The notes: generated by a model from the letters alone, not told the origin. Shown: positions 34,757 to 62,681, counted from the first letter of the stretch. The stretch: 64,000 nucleotides of DNA from DASQPA01 sp963756455 (GCA_963756455.1 CAVWNC010000001.1:992001-1056000); one strand, 5' to 3'. Numbers and translations are program-made.

Positions 34757-35449
34757 TTATGGTGCTTTGGCCGCGGAGCTAGCCGGATCAGGCGTAGGAC
34801 TCCCTTTCCCCTCGGACTTCGATTCGCGCTTGAACACGTTACCTACAGCGGTGCCGATTAGACTTAGAGATACTATTCCCATCAGCCCGACCAGCCATTT
34901 CATGAGGTCGTACAACCTCGCGTTGTCAGCTTGGAGAGTTTGAACGTCTCTAAGCGTACGACTGTCGATGTTGGCTATGTCGCGCTGCAAGAGTGGAATC
35001 GCAACCGCTTTCTGGGGGTCCGCAAGGATCACCGTTTCGAGACGAGCCACACGAGCATCAACGGCTTTGACGGACTCCGCCGCTAAGGCACTCGCCTTGG
35101 AGGCGTTTTCGGCCAACTCTCGGACCACTCCCACCTCACGGGCGACTCCCGCCGAAGGCGACCCCTCTGGATTGGCCGACACAAGCTTGAGTTGACTCTC
35201 CACCGCGGCCAATCGGCTCTCGGTGGCTGTGTTGAGCTGCCGAACCTTCTCGATAGCTGATTTGCTGTCAGCGAGGCTCTTTAGTGCTAACTCGAGCTGC
35301 ACTGACGATCGCAGCGTTTCGACACTCTGACGTCTCGCGAGGGTGTCACGGTAGCCCGCAGTTAAAGACGTCAGAACACCCGCGATCGCGGCTAGAACAC
35401 CGATCGCAGACGACCACTGAATCAAACGGTCATAGCGTGATGTTGGCAT
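34757..35449 (-). CDS. Integron cassette gene: membrane protein with coiled coil, unknown function
   Basis: 230 aa. One membrane segment lies near the N-terminus (residues 9-31, IQWSSAIGVLAAIAGVLTSL). A long Ala/Glu/Arg-rich helical region follows (about 35-175), likely a coiled coil. A second membrane segment is near residue 190 (WLVGLMGIVSLSLIGTAVG), then a short charged tail. It would be a membrane-anchored hairpin protein with a helical soluble domain. The gene is bounded by inverted GGTTAGGCCGCTC sequences (34723-34735 and 35497-35509), the two ends of an integron cassette. No family is recognised, which is common for cassette genes. Confidence 0.7.
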   Translation of the reverse strand: MPTSRYDRLIQWSSAIGVLAAIAGVLTSLTAGYRDTLARRQSVETLRSSVQLELALKSLADSKSAIEKVRQLNTATESRLAAVESQLKLVSANPEGSPSAGVAREVGVVRELAENASKASALAAESVKAVDARVARLETVILADPQKAVAIPLLQRDIANIDSRTLRDVQTLQADNARLYDLMKWLVGLMGIVSLSLIGTAVGNVFKRESKSEGKGSPTPDPASSAAKAP

Positions 35450-35496
35450 GAGCGTCCTTAGCGAAGCTGCGTTGTATTGCTGCCGATAGCTGAGTA

Positions 35497-35996
35497 GAGC
35501 GGCCTAACCTATCTGTTACCGGAAGCGCCGATCGCTCCGCTGTCTGCCTTGGCGTCATCTATTGATCGCCCGAAATGTCTGCCCACTGCGGCTTGCATAG
35601 AAGCTATCCCTCTGTGCACGTTCGAGTTGTCGGCACTCTAAACTAGTTCAGGATCAGCGTCAATATTGGAGAGAGTGGCGTATAAGCGGAACGGTCGCGG
35701 GATGGGCCGCAGATGCTTACCCGGCACAGCACCTGAATGCTTGGTGAAAGCTCGATACCACAACTTACAGCCGCTCAGAGGGGTGCTGCAGTAGGAAGGT
35801 CTTGGTCCGGGCTCAGCTGTCGCTATGCAACCCTCCAGTCAGGTCGAGAAGATGCATACACGACAGCCGAACTGGCGCTATGGTGTAACGGAGCCGCAGT
35901 GCTGATGGCCTCAAGTACTTCTCCAGGCGGCGCTTGCCGGTCGGCTCGCGCCGGCTGACCGGTTGCTTCTACGGCACCCCAGCCGTCGTAGAGGCG
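35497..35996 (-). other. Cassette boundary core site and non-coding attI-like region
   Basis: 35503-35508, within GAGCGGCCTAACC (35497-35509), holds the inverse of the GTTAGGC crossover core and marks the upstream end of the cassette. The following roughly 490 bp, up to the end of the integrase remnant, contain no credible gene. This is where an attI site would lie if the integrase and cassette run in the same direction. No second complete attC hairpin could be drawn here. Confidence 0.45.
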
Positions 35997-36245
35997 TCAG
36001 AGCTTATCCACCGGGCTCTGGACTCCCCGGCCGCCGCGGTTAAGGACATGGGTGTAGATCATCGTGGTCTTCACGCTCCTGTGCCCCCGGAGCTCTTGAA
36101 CCGTTCGGATGTCGTAACCGCCCATGAGGAGATGGGTCGCGAAGGAATTGCGGAGGGTATGGCAGGTCGCGTGCTTGATGATGCCGACCTTGCGTGCAGC
36201 GTCGTGGAAGGCGCGCTGAATCGTCCTCTCATGGAGGTCTCCAGG
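35997..36245 (-). pseudogene. intI: Integron integrase (IntI) C-terminal remnant
   Basis: About 80 codons on the minus strand, ending in TGA at 35997, read HERTIQRAFHDAARKVGI, then CHTLRNSFATHLLMGGYDIR, TVQELRGHRSVKTTMIYTHV, and LNRGGRGVQSPVDKL. This is the tyrosine-recombinase core of integron integrases: the HxLR box, the GH box and the catalytic Tyr in MIYTHVL. The run VLNRGGRGV-SP is very typical of IntI. Everything N-terminal, including the first catalytic Arg and the IntI-specific patch, is missing. The cut lies just before the 21-bp repeat array. It is therefore inactive. Confidence 0.85.
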
Positions 36246-36281
36246 TGCGTGGGAAGCGCAATAAAGCGGAAGCGCGGAGGC

Positions 36282-36806
36282 GTTGCAACGCTTCGTTGTA
36301 CGGGTTCAACGACTCGTTGTACCGGTGCAACGCTTCGTCGTACTGGTACAACGTCACGTTTACACGGTGCAGCGACTCGTTGTACTGGTTCAACGGTTCG
36401 TTGACATGGTGCAACGCTTCGTTGGACCGGTACAACGTCACGTTTACACGGTGCAACGACTCGTTGGACTGGTTCAACGGTTCGTTGACACGGTACAACG
36501 CTTCGTTGGACCGGTACAACGTCACGTTTACACGGTGCAATGACTCGTTGGACTGGTTCAACGGTTCGTTGACACGGTGCAACGCTTCGTTGGACTGGTA
36601 CAACGTCACGTTTACACGGTGCAACAACCCGTTGTACGGGTTCAACGGTTCGTTGACACGGTGCAACGCTTCGTTGGACTGGTACAACGTCACGTTTACA
36701 CGGTGCAACAACCCGTTGCACGGGTTCAACGGTTCGTTGACACGGTGCAACGCTTCGTTGGACCGGTACAACGTCACGTTGACACGGTCCAACGACCCGT
36801 TGGACC
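36282..36806. repeat. 25 x 21-bp palindromic tandem repeat array
   Basis: Exactly 525 bp, 25 units of 21 bp with consensus GGTnCAACGnnTCGTTGnACn. Each unit is an inverted repeat (CAACG n3 CGTTG). From unit 7 on they follow a four-unit super-repeat of 84 bp: ...GCTTCG..., ...GTCACGTTT..., ...GACTCG or AACCCG..., ...GGTTCG.... Because 21 is a multiple of 3, several frames stay open and would encode heptads (such as LHRVNEP LNQSNES on the minus strand). No start with a ribosome binding site leads into them, and the only upstream minus-strand start lies within a terminator stem. Protein-binding sites or a structured transcript are equally possible. Confidence 0.9.
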
Positions 36807-36851
36807 GGTCTGGCAGCGGGCTTTTGGAGGAGAGAGAAAGCGGGAAGCGGG

Positions 36852-36886
36852 AAAAACTCCGGGGGCGTGTGGGCACGCCCCCGGAG
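36852..36886 (-). terminator. Strong intrinsic terminator
   Basis: A perfect 13-bp stem (CTCCGGGGGCGTG / CACGCCCCCGGAG) with a 4-nt loop is followed on the minus strand by TTTTT (36856-36852). It begins 17 nt past the stop of the 170-aa gene, so it ends that transcript before the repeat array. Confidence 0.9.
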
Positions 36887-36902
36887 TGCTGCGGCGACAG
36901 TC

Positions 36903-37415
36903 TCAGGAGTGGCTGGCGGGGTCCTGCGTTGCCTTCGGGGTGGTGACGGCGGCAGTCGTCGCCGGGGTCGGGGTCGTGGACGCCTCAGGGGCGGGCGTGG
37001 GCTCCGGCGGGGTGTCCGGAGTCTTGGCGCGACCGCGGAACACCTTCACCTTCACGTTGAACTCGGTGAGCTTCGGCGACGCGGGACCGTAGTGCTGCCG
37101 GACCGCCTGGCGGAGCAGGGCCGCCAGACGCTGGCCTTCGACGATCGTCGCCTGGAGCTCCTGCGAGGCCGTCTGCTTGGTGGCCCGGCTGGCGGCCTGC
37201 TGCGTCTTCATCCCTACGGCCTTGGTGAGAAGCGCCGCGAGCTGGGTGCGCGGGATCTCCAGCTGCGGCAGGTCGGCGGCATTGGCGTCGAGCGGCGCCA
37301 GGATGCGCTGCCAGTCGCCGAGCTTGCCGGCGTAGGTGGTCTCCCGCTGCTTGGCGACCTTCTTCTTCTTCTCCGTCGGGGTCGGGGTGGGAGTCGGAGT
37401 CGTCGGGGTGCTCAT
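36903..37415 (-). CDS. Protein of unknown function with Thr/Pro-rich ends (170 aa)
   Basis: 170 aa. GGAG lies upstream of ATG 37415. The N-terminus is a TPTP tract followed by a lysine patch (EKKKKVAKQRE). The middle (about 28-130) is helical: YAGKLGDWQRILAPLDANAADLPQLE, then RTQLAALLTKAV and LAALLRQAVRQHYG. It ends with a beta-like LTEFNVKVKVFRGR and a Pro/Thr/Ala-rich tail. There is no signal peptide or membrane segment. The gene is followed by a strong terminator and appears to be a single transcription unit. No family can be named. Confidence 0.75.
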   Translation of the reverse strand: MSTPTTPTPTPTPTEKKKKVAKQRETTYAGKLGDWQRILAPLDANAADLPQLEIPRTQLAALLTKAVGMKTQQAASRATKQTASQELQATIVEGQRLAALLRQAVRQHYGPASPKLTEFNVKVKVFRGRAKTPDTPPEPTPAPEASTTPTPATTAAVTTPKATQDPASHS

Positions 37416-37841
37416 TTGTCTCTCCTTCGCTTTTGGTTTAAGCTACGGAGCTGTCTCTCGTGGACACGCCCGGATCCTCCGCATGAGAACACCGGGCGAT
37501 CTCCGTAGTCGGTTACGGGTACTTCCGTGCCGGGAGGAGGGCTTCCCTGCCAGGAAGCTCTCCTCCACCTTCACTTCTCTTCTGCTCTTCTGCTGGGTTC
37601 CTCGGCCCAGCCCTCTTGCTCCAATGGACGACATGATAGGCATCTCTAGGGAGAAGTCAAGGACTTGTTGCCGAAAAAACACGCTAAGAGGTGACGGAAG
37701 AAGAGGAATCTTCTTCTAAGTCTTAGATCCTGCCGGCTTTACAGAAGGGGCTCCTGTAAACTCGGGGAGTCGCCCCTCGCCCGGAGACCGTAGGCCCCCG
37801 AAGCCGGCGAGGAGGATCTCGGTTCTCGTTCAGGTCCCTCC
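37416..37841. other. Intergenic region with hairpins and start-of-gene relic
   Basis: No gene. 37533-37566 is a 14-bp hairpin (GGAGGAGGGCTTCC, loop CTGCCA, GGAAGCTCTCCTCC). 37697-37716 is an 8-bp palindromic hairpin (GAAGAAGA, loop GGAA, TCTTCTTC). 37738-37760 is a weak 7-bp stem. 37814-37841 (minus strand) resembles the ribosome binding site and first codons of the sulfotransferase at 26122: GAGGGACCTGAACGAGAAC here, GAGAGACATGAACGAGAAC there. The ATG has become CTG and the rest of the gene is absent. Confidence 0.5.
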
Positions 37842-54755
<16,914 letters not shown>

Positions 54756-57700
54756 ACGCCGGAGGCGGCGAGCTCCTCGTCGCTGAAGCGGGCGATCGAG
54801 GGGACGCCGGCGCAGAGGTTCGCCCACAGCGCCGCGACTCCGGGGGCGCCGGGGAAACGGCCGGCGAGGCCGACGATGGCGATGGCTCCGGTGCCCTGGT
54901 CCGCCGCCCGCGCCCCCGTGGCGCGGTGGGTCGGGGGCTCCGCCGGCTTCGCCAGCTCCTCCGGCTTCCCGGGCTCCAGGTGGCGCGCCAGGGCGCGGAC
55001 CGTGGTGTGGGTGAGGAGATCGAGCAGCGGGATCTCCCGCCCCAGCCGGTCCTGGAGCCGCGCCTGCACCCGGGTGAGGAGGAGCGAGTGGCCGCCCAGG
55101 TCGAAGAAGTTCTCCTGGCTGCCCACCCGCGGCACGCCCAGGATCTCGCACCAGACTCCGGCCACGGTCTCCTCGATCGCGCTCCTCCCCGGCTCGGGGG
55201 TCAGGTCGCGGGAGACCGGGGCGGGCGCCGGCAGGGCCCTGCGATCCACCTTGCCGTTGGGCGTGAGCGGCAGCGCCGCGAGGAAGACGAACGCCGCGGG
55301 CACCATGGCCTCGGGCAGCCGCTCACGCAGGGAGCGGCGCAGCCCGTCGACCTCGGCGTCTCCCACCAGGTAGGCGACCAGCCGCCCGTCCCGTGCCGCC
55401 ACCACCGCCTCGCGGAGGCCAGGAATTTCCAGGAGCGCCGCCGCGATCTCGCCGAGCTCGATGCGCTGGCCGCGGATCTTGACCTGGTGGTCCACCCGGC
55501 CGATAAACTCGATCTCCCCGTCGTGGCGGAAGCGGCAGAGGTCGCCCGTGCGGTAGAGGCGCTTTCCCGCTCCCCAGGGGTCCGGCAGGAAGCGCTCCGC
55601 CGTACGGGCCGGGTCGCCCAGGTAGCCGCGGGCGAGAGAGGGCCCGCCCACCCACAGCTCCCCCGCCGCTCCCGGCGGCACCGGTTGCAGGGAGCGGTCG
55701 AGCAGATGGACCCGGAGGCCGACGACGGGCCGGCCGAGAGTGGGGGGCGCCCCGGCCTCGCCGCGCCGTCGCGGCGGCACCGGGCCGGCGCTGGTCGCGA
55801 CCGACGCCTCCGCCGGACCATATTGGTTGACGAGAATGAAACCGCTCCCCGGCTCCGGGTGGGAAAGCAGCCGGTCGCCTCCCACCAGCAGCCGGCGCAG
55901 GGTCGGAATCCGCGGGCCCCCGCTCGCCAGGAGCACCTCGGCCAGCGGGGTGGGGAAAAAGGAGACGGTGACCTCGCGCTCGGCCATCCAGGCGGCGAGG
56001 AGCGACGGGTCGAGCCGCGCCTCCTCCGGGGGCAGATGGAGCGTGGACCCGGAGGCCAGGCAGCCCCAGATCTCCCAGACCGAGGCGTCGAACCCCAGGC
56101 TCGCCACCTGGGTGCGGTGGTCCCTCGGACCCGTGCCGTGCATGCTCATGTCCCAGCGCACCAGGTTGCGCAATCCGCGGTGCGGGATCTGCACCCCCTT
56201 GGGTCGCCCCGTCGAGCCGGAGGTGTAGAGCAGGTAGGCGAGATGGTCCGGCTCCACCGTTTGAGTCGGCAGGGGCGGCAGCGGGGCGCCGAGCGCGATC
56301 TCGTCCTGCTCTTCACGATCGAGACGGACGATCCGCGCCGACGTTTTTGGCAGCCGATCGAGCAGCGACGCCTGCGTCAGCACCACCGGGGCCGCCGACT
56401 CTGCGAGCATGAAGGCGAGCCGCTCGGCGGGGTGGGTGGGATCCAAGGGGAGGTAGGCCGCTCCGGCCTTGAGGACGCCGAGCTGGGCCACCAGCAGACT
56501 GAGCGAGCGCTCCGTGAGCACGGCCACGATGGATTCAGGTCCAAGGCCCAGGCCGCGCAGGAAGCCGGCGAGGCGGCCGGAGCGCTCGCCGAGCTCGCCC
56601 CAGGTCAGCGCGCGGCCCGCCGCGTCCACCACCGCCGGAGCGTCCGGCCGCTCGCGGCACCAGCGCTCGACCAGGAAGGTCGCGGGGCCGTCCCAGTCGG
56701 CCGCTCCGGTGTCGTTCCACTCGGCCAGCAGCTGGTGGCGCTCGCCGGACGACAGGAGAGGCAGCTCCGCGACCGTGACGTCCGGAGCGGCGACGGCCGC
56801 CGAGAGCAGCCGTGCGAGAGCCGCGCCCAGCCGATCGACGGTGGCGGCGTCGAAGAGGGCCGTGGCGTATTCGATCTCTCCCTCCAGGGCGCCTTCGTGC
56901 TCCGAGAAGGCGAGCGCGAGGTCGGTCTTCGCCGTGGTCCCCGCGAGGTCGACCGGCCGCAGGCGCAGGTTCTCGATCTCCAGCTTGCCGAACGGCGCGT
57001 TCTGGAGGGCGAGCAGAACCTGGAACAGGGGGGTGTGGGCGAGGCTCCGCTCCGGCGCCAGCTCCAGGACGAGCTTCTCGAACGGCACGTCCTGGTGCAG
57101 CCAGGCGGCGAGCGCGGTCTCTCGCACCCGGCCGAGAAGCTCGCGGAAGGTCGGCGTTCCGGCCCTGCCCCCAGGCAGGTTTCCAGTCAAATCGCCGCGC
57201 AGCACCAGGGTGTTGACGAAGAAGCCGATCAGCGGCTCGAGCTCGCGGTGGGTGCGGCCGGCCACGGGCGAGCCCACCGCGAGGTCGTCCTGCCCGGAGA
57301 AGCGCGCGAGGAGGGTCTGGAAGCCGGCGAGGAGCACCATGAAGAGCGTCGCTCCCTCACGCCGGCCGAGGGTCTCGATCTGGCGGACGAGGTCGGCGGG
57401 CAGGAGCACCGGCCGGGTGGCGCCGCGGGAGCTCTGCACCGCGGGGCGTGGGCGGTCGGTGGGGAGCTCGAGGAGCGGCGGAAGGCCGGCGAGCTGCCGG
57501 CGCCAGAAGGCGATTTCCTGCTCCAGGATCTCACCTTTAAGCCAGGAGCGCTGCCAGACCGCGAAATCCGCGTACTGCACCGGCAGCTCCGGCAGGGGGG
57601 AGGGGCGGCCCGCGGTGCCCTCAGACAGGGCCGGATAGAGCGCCGCCACCTCGCGCACCAGGACACCCATGGACCAGCCGTCGCTCGCGATGTGGTGCAT

Positions 57701-60700
57701 CGTCAGCACCACCGCGTGGTCTCCCGCGGCGAGGCGCAGCAGCAGGCCGCGCAGGAGCGGACCCCCGTTGAGACCGCTGAGGTTGCCGAGATCGAACGGC
57801 CGGCCGGCCTCCGCCGCGGCGAGCGAGCGCGCCCGATCCTCGCGTGCGCTCTCCGGCAGCGCCGAGAGGTCGACCACGGGAAGGAGGAAGGTCCGAGCGG
57901 GCTGGATCCCCTGCGCCGGCGTGCCCTCTCGCGCGGCGAAGACGGTGCGCAACGCCTCGTGGCGGCGCACGATCTCACCCAGGCAGCGGGCGAGGACCGC
58001 GGGGTCGAGCGGCCCTTCGACGCGGAGGGCCGCGGCGATGTTGTAGAGCGGGCTTCCCGGCTGGACCCGGTCGATGAACCAGAGCCGCTGCTGGGCGAAG
58101 GACAGGGGCAGGTCTCCCTCGCGCAAGGCTGGAGACATGGGAAGGAGGGGCGGAGCGGGCGGTGCCGCGCCGCTCCGCCGCAGCTCTTGGATCCCAGCCT
58201 GAACCCGGGCGGCGAGGTCCGAGAGCACCGGCGCCTCGAAGAGGTCACGCAGGGGGATCTCGACACCCAGGGCCTCGCGCAGGCGCGCGGTCACCTGGGT
58301 CGCCAGGAGCGAATGCCCGCCCAGATCGAAGAAGTGATCGGCCGCCCCGACCCGTTCGACCCCGAGCACCTCGGCCCAGAGGCCGGCGAGCAGCTCTTCG
58401 ATCGGCGTGCGCGGCGCGAGATATCCTTCCTCGCCGGCGGTCGACTCCGGAGCGGGCAGGGCTTGGCGGTCCACTTTGCCGTTCCCCGTCAAGGGAAACG
58501 CGGCGAGCGTCACGAAGGCGGCCGGCACCATGTAGTCCGGCAGCCGCTCGCGGAGGGCTTGGCGCAGCTCCGGGATCTCGATGTCGCCGACATCGCCGAT
58601 CAGGTAGGCGATCAGCCGCCGGTCGCCGGGGCGATCCTCGCGCACCAGCACGAGCGCCTGGCGCACCCCGGGCGCCGACGTCAGCGCCGCCTCGATCTCT
58701 CCCAGCTCGATGCGGAAGCCGCGGATCTTCACCTGATGATCCAGCCGGCCGAGGTACTCCACGTCGCCATTGGGGAGGAAGCGCCCGAGGTCGCCGGAGC
58801 GATAAAGCCGTCGGCCGCCGGTCTCCGGCACGAAGCGCTCCGCGGTCAGCTCCGGCCGGCCCAGGTAGCCGCGGGCGAGGCCTGCCCCGCCCACTACCAG
58901 CTCGCCCGGCACGCCGATCGGGGCCGGCTGGAGGCTGCGGTCCATCACCGCGAGCGAAAGGTCGGGGATGGGCACCCCGATGACGCTCCGCGACCCGCTC
59001 CGCGATCCGCTCCGGACATCGGCCGCGGACAGCGGCCGATAGGTGACGTGGACCGTGGTCTCGGTGATCCCGTACATGTTGACGAGGCGCGGCGCGGTGT
59101 CGCCATGGCGCGCGAACCAGGGCGCGAGGCTCGCCGGGTCCAGAGCCTCGCCGCCGAAGATCACCTGTCGGAGCGCGGTCTCCACGGGGCGCTCTGCCTC
59201 CGCCTGCGCGAGCTGGGCGAACGCCGAGGGGGTCTGGTTGAGGACGGTCACCCGCTCGCGGGCCAGGAGGTCCAGGAAGCGCTCGGGCGAGCGGCTCGCC
59301 TCCCAGGAGACGATCACCAGCCGGCCGCCGTAGAGCAGGGCGCCCCAGATCTCCCAGACCGAGAAGTCGAAGGCGTAGGAGTGGAAGAGCGTCCAGACGT
59401 CCCGCTCGCCGAACTCGAACCAGGGATCGGTGGCGGCGAAGAGCCGGACGACGTTGCCATGCGGGATCAGGGCGCCCTTGGGCCGCCCTGTCGAGCCCGA
59501 GGTGTAGATCACGTAGGCGAGGCTCGACGCGTCGCCCAGCGGAGGGAGATCGCCGGCCGGGAGACTCTCCAGGCCCACGAGCTCCTCGGCCCCCACTACG
59601 ATCCGGATGTTCGCGTCCTCGCGGAGGAACGCCAGCCGCTCCCGCGGCGAGCCCGGGTCGAGAGGCACATAGGCCGTCCCGGCCTTGAGCACGCCCAGGA
59701 TGCCAACCACCAGGTCCACGCCACGGTCGAGGAGCAGGCCGACGCGGCTCTCCGGGCCGGCGCCCTGCCGGAGGAGCCAACGGGCCAGCCGATGGGACCG
59801 CCGGTCCAGCTCGCCGTAGGAAAGCGTCGCCTCGCCGCAGGTCAGGGCCGGGGCATCGGGAGCGAGCCGGACGCGCGCCGCGAAAAGGCCGTGGAGGGTC
59901 GAAAGCGAGGCCGGAGCGAGCTCCTCTCGGATCCCTCCCCACTCCAGGAGCTGTTGCCGCTCGGCCGGGGCGAGCAGCGGCAGCTCCGCTGCCGGCCAAT
60001 CCGGCTCGGCGACCGCCGCCGCGAGCAGCCGCTCGAAGGCCGCGAACAGCCGCTCGACGGTCGTGCCGTCGAACAGATCCGTGGCGTGCTCGACGATGCC
60101 GGTGAGATCGCCGTCCTGCTCCGAGAGGTTGACCGTGAGATCGAACTTGGCGGTCGTTCCCGCGAGGCTCACCGGCCGCAGGCGCAGATCCTGGACCGGG
60201 AGCTTTCCGAACGGAGTGTTCTGCAGGACGAGCACCACCTGGAACAGCGGGGCGTGGGCGAGGCTTCTCTCCGGCGCGAGCTCCTCGACCAGTTTCTCGA
60301 ACGGCACCTCCTGGTGCAGATAGGCGGCGAGCGCGGTCTCGCGGGTCCGGCCGAGAATTTCTCGGAACGTGGGGCGGAACGTGGGATTGCCGGCCCTGCC
60401 CCCAGGCAGGTTTCCGGTCCAATCACCCCGCAGCACCAGGGTGTTGACGAAGAACCCGATGAGCGGCTCGATCTCGCGGTGCGTGCGTCCGGCCACGGGC
60501 GAGCCCACGGCGAGATCGTCCTGGCCGCTGAAGCGTCCGAGGAGGGTCTGGAAGCCGGCGAGAAGCACCATGAAGAGGGTCGCCCCCTCGCTCCGGGCAA
60601 GTTTCTCCATCCCCCGGGTGAGCCTGGCCGAGAGGAGCGCCGGCCGCGTGGCGCCCCGGTAGCTCTGCACCGCGGGCCGCGGGCGGTCGGTGGGCAGCTC

Positions 60701-62681
60701 GAGAAGCGGCGGGAGGCCGGCGAGCTGGCCACGCCACCAGGCGATCTCGTCTTCCAGAACCTCGCCGCAGAGCCAGGAGCGCTGCCAGACCGCGAAATCC
60801 GCGTACTGCACCGGCAGCTCCGGCAAGGGCGAGGGCCGGCCCGCGGTGCCCTCCGACAGGGCCGGGTAGAGCGCCGCCACCTCGCGGACCAGGACTCCCT
60901 GGGACCAGCCGTCGCTCGCGATGTGGTGCATCGTGAGCACGATGGCGTGGTCTCCTGGGGCGAGGCGGAGCAGCAGGCCCCGCAGCAACGGACCCCGCGC
61001 GAGGTCGAACGGCCGGCCGGCCTCCGCCGCGGCCAGGGTGCGCGCCCGCTCCTCGCGCGCGCCCTCCGGCAGCGCCTTGAGGTCCACCACGGGAAGGAGG
61101 AAGGGTAGGGCCGGCCGGATCACCTGCACCGGCGCGCCCTCTCGCGTGGCGAAGACGGTTCGCAGCGCCTCGTGGCGGCGCACGACCTCGCCGAGGCAGC
61201 GGGAGAGCACCGCGGCGTCTAAGGGCCCTTCGACACGGAGCGCCGCCGGAACGTTGTAGAGCGGGCTCCCCGGTTCCAGCTGATCGATGAGCCAGAGGCG
61301 CTGCTGGGCGAAAGAAAGGGGCAGGTCCCCCCCGCGCGACACCGGGGTGAGGGGCGGGGCGAGCTCCCGCACGCCAGAGCGCCGGGCCGCCTCGACCCGG
61401 GAGGCCAAGTCCGAGAGCACCGGGTGCACGAAGAGCTCGCGGAGCGGCAGCTCGACGCCGAAGGCCTCGCGGAGGCGCGACATCACCTGCGTCGCCAGGA
61501 GGGAGTGGCCACCCAGATCGAAAAAGTGCTCGTCCGCCCCGACCCGTTCGCGCCCGAGCACCTCGGCCCAGAGGCCGGCCAAGACCTCCTCGACCGGCGT
61601 GCGCGGCGCGAGATATCCCTCGTCAGCCATCTCAGCCAGCGACTGCTCCGGAGTCGGCAGGGCCCCCCGGTCGACCTTGCCGTTGACCGTGAGCGGCAGG
61701 GAGGAAAGCTCGACGATCGCCGCAGGCAGGAGCGGCTCCGGGAGCTTGCGCTTCAACGCCTCCCGGAGAGCTTCCGCTCCCGACCCGCCCACCACGTAGG
61801 CGGTGAGCCGCCGGTCCCCGGGCACGTCCTCGCGCACGATCGCCACCGCCTCGCGCACCCCGGGCTCGGCCGCGAGCGCCGCCTCGATCTCCCCCAGCTC
61901 GATGCGGAAGCCGCGGATCTTGACTTGGTGGTCGATCCGCCCCAGGTATTCGACATCGCCGTCCGGCAGCCGCCGGACCAGGTCGCCGGAACGGTAGAGC
62001 CGCGAACCCGGCTCGCCCCAGGGATCGGGTACGAAGCGCTCGGCGGTCAGCTCCGAGCGGTTGAGATACCCGCGGGCGAGACCTGGCCCAGAGACACAGA
62101 GCTCCCCGGGCACTCCCACCGGCTGCGGCTCACCTGTGCCGTCGAGCACCCGGAGCCCGAGGTCCGGGATCGCCCGGCCGATCACGCTCCCGGCCCCGCT
62201 CCCGCCGAAAACGTCGGCCTCGGACAGCGGCCGGTAGGTCACGTGCACGGTCGTCTCGGTGATCCCGTACATGTTGACCAGACGCGGTTTCTCCGTCCCG
62301 TGCCGCTCGACCCAGGGCCGGAGCGACTGGATCTCCAGCGCCTCGCCGCCGAAGATCAGAAGCCGCAGCGACAGCTCCTGGCTTGCCCCTGCCTGCTCTT
62401 CAGCTCGCATCAGCTGGCGGAAGGCCGAGGGGGTCTGGTTGAGCACCGTCACCCCCTCCTGGCCCAGGAGCTCGTAGAACGACTCCGGCGAGCGGCTCAC
62501 CCAGTACGGCACGACGATCAGGCTCCCGCCGTAGGCCAACGCGCCCCACATTTCCCAGACCGAGAAGTCGAAGGCAAAGGAGTGGAAGAGGGTCCAGACG
62601 TCCTGCGGCCCGAAGCCGAACCAGGGCTCGGTCGCCCGGAGCAGCCGGGCCACGTTGCCGTGGCGGATCAAGACCCCGCTG
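54756..62681 (-). CDS. NRPS, middle portion (A1 core to KS start)
   Basis: About 2,640 codons in one frame between two apparent frameshifts. It starts inside the first adenylation domain just after the TSGSTG motif. It continues PCP1, C-A-PCP (module 2), C-A-PCP (module 3), and enters the KS (AIVGLAGRFPGAPGVAALW) before the frame is lost at the G run 54750-54755. Both C domains carry HHIASDG, the A domains NGKVDR near their ends, and the carrier proteins FFDLGGHSLL. No start codon or ribosome binding site is visible at the left edge, so it cannot be a separate gene; it belongs to the same polypeptide as its neighbours. Confidence 0.88.
54980..58120 (-). other. NRPS module 3: C-A(Leu-like)-PCP
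   Basis: C about 58120-56760, A about 56710-55200, PCP about 55190-54980. Specificity residues give D-A-W-F-L-G-Q-V-A-K (FDASVWEIW, VSFFPTP, LLVGGD, NQYGPAEASVA). This matches the leucine code D-A-W-F-L-G-N-V-V-K at 8 of 10 positions. A related hydrophobic residue is possible. Confidence 0.65.
58180..61325 (-). other. NRPS module 2: C-A(Thr)-PCP
   Basis: C about 61325-59990 (HHIASDGWSQG), A about 59960-58440, PCP about 58430-58180. Specificity residues again give D-F-W-N-I-G-M-V-H-K (FDFSVWEIW, VLNQTPSAF, NMYGITETTVHV), so threonine is predicted. Confidence 0.75.

Noticed and set aside
36282..36806. CRISPR array
   Set aside because: Units are contiguous with no unique spacers.
36229..36876. 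A 215-codon minus-strand frame of heptads through the 21-bp array as a coiled-coil gene
   Set aside because: Its start lies inside the stem of a strong terminator, it has no ribosome binding site, and several frames are open simply because the unit is 21 bp. Kept as a repeat, with coding noted as a possibility.
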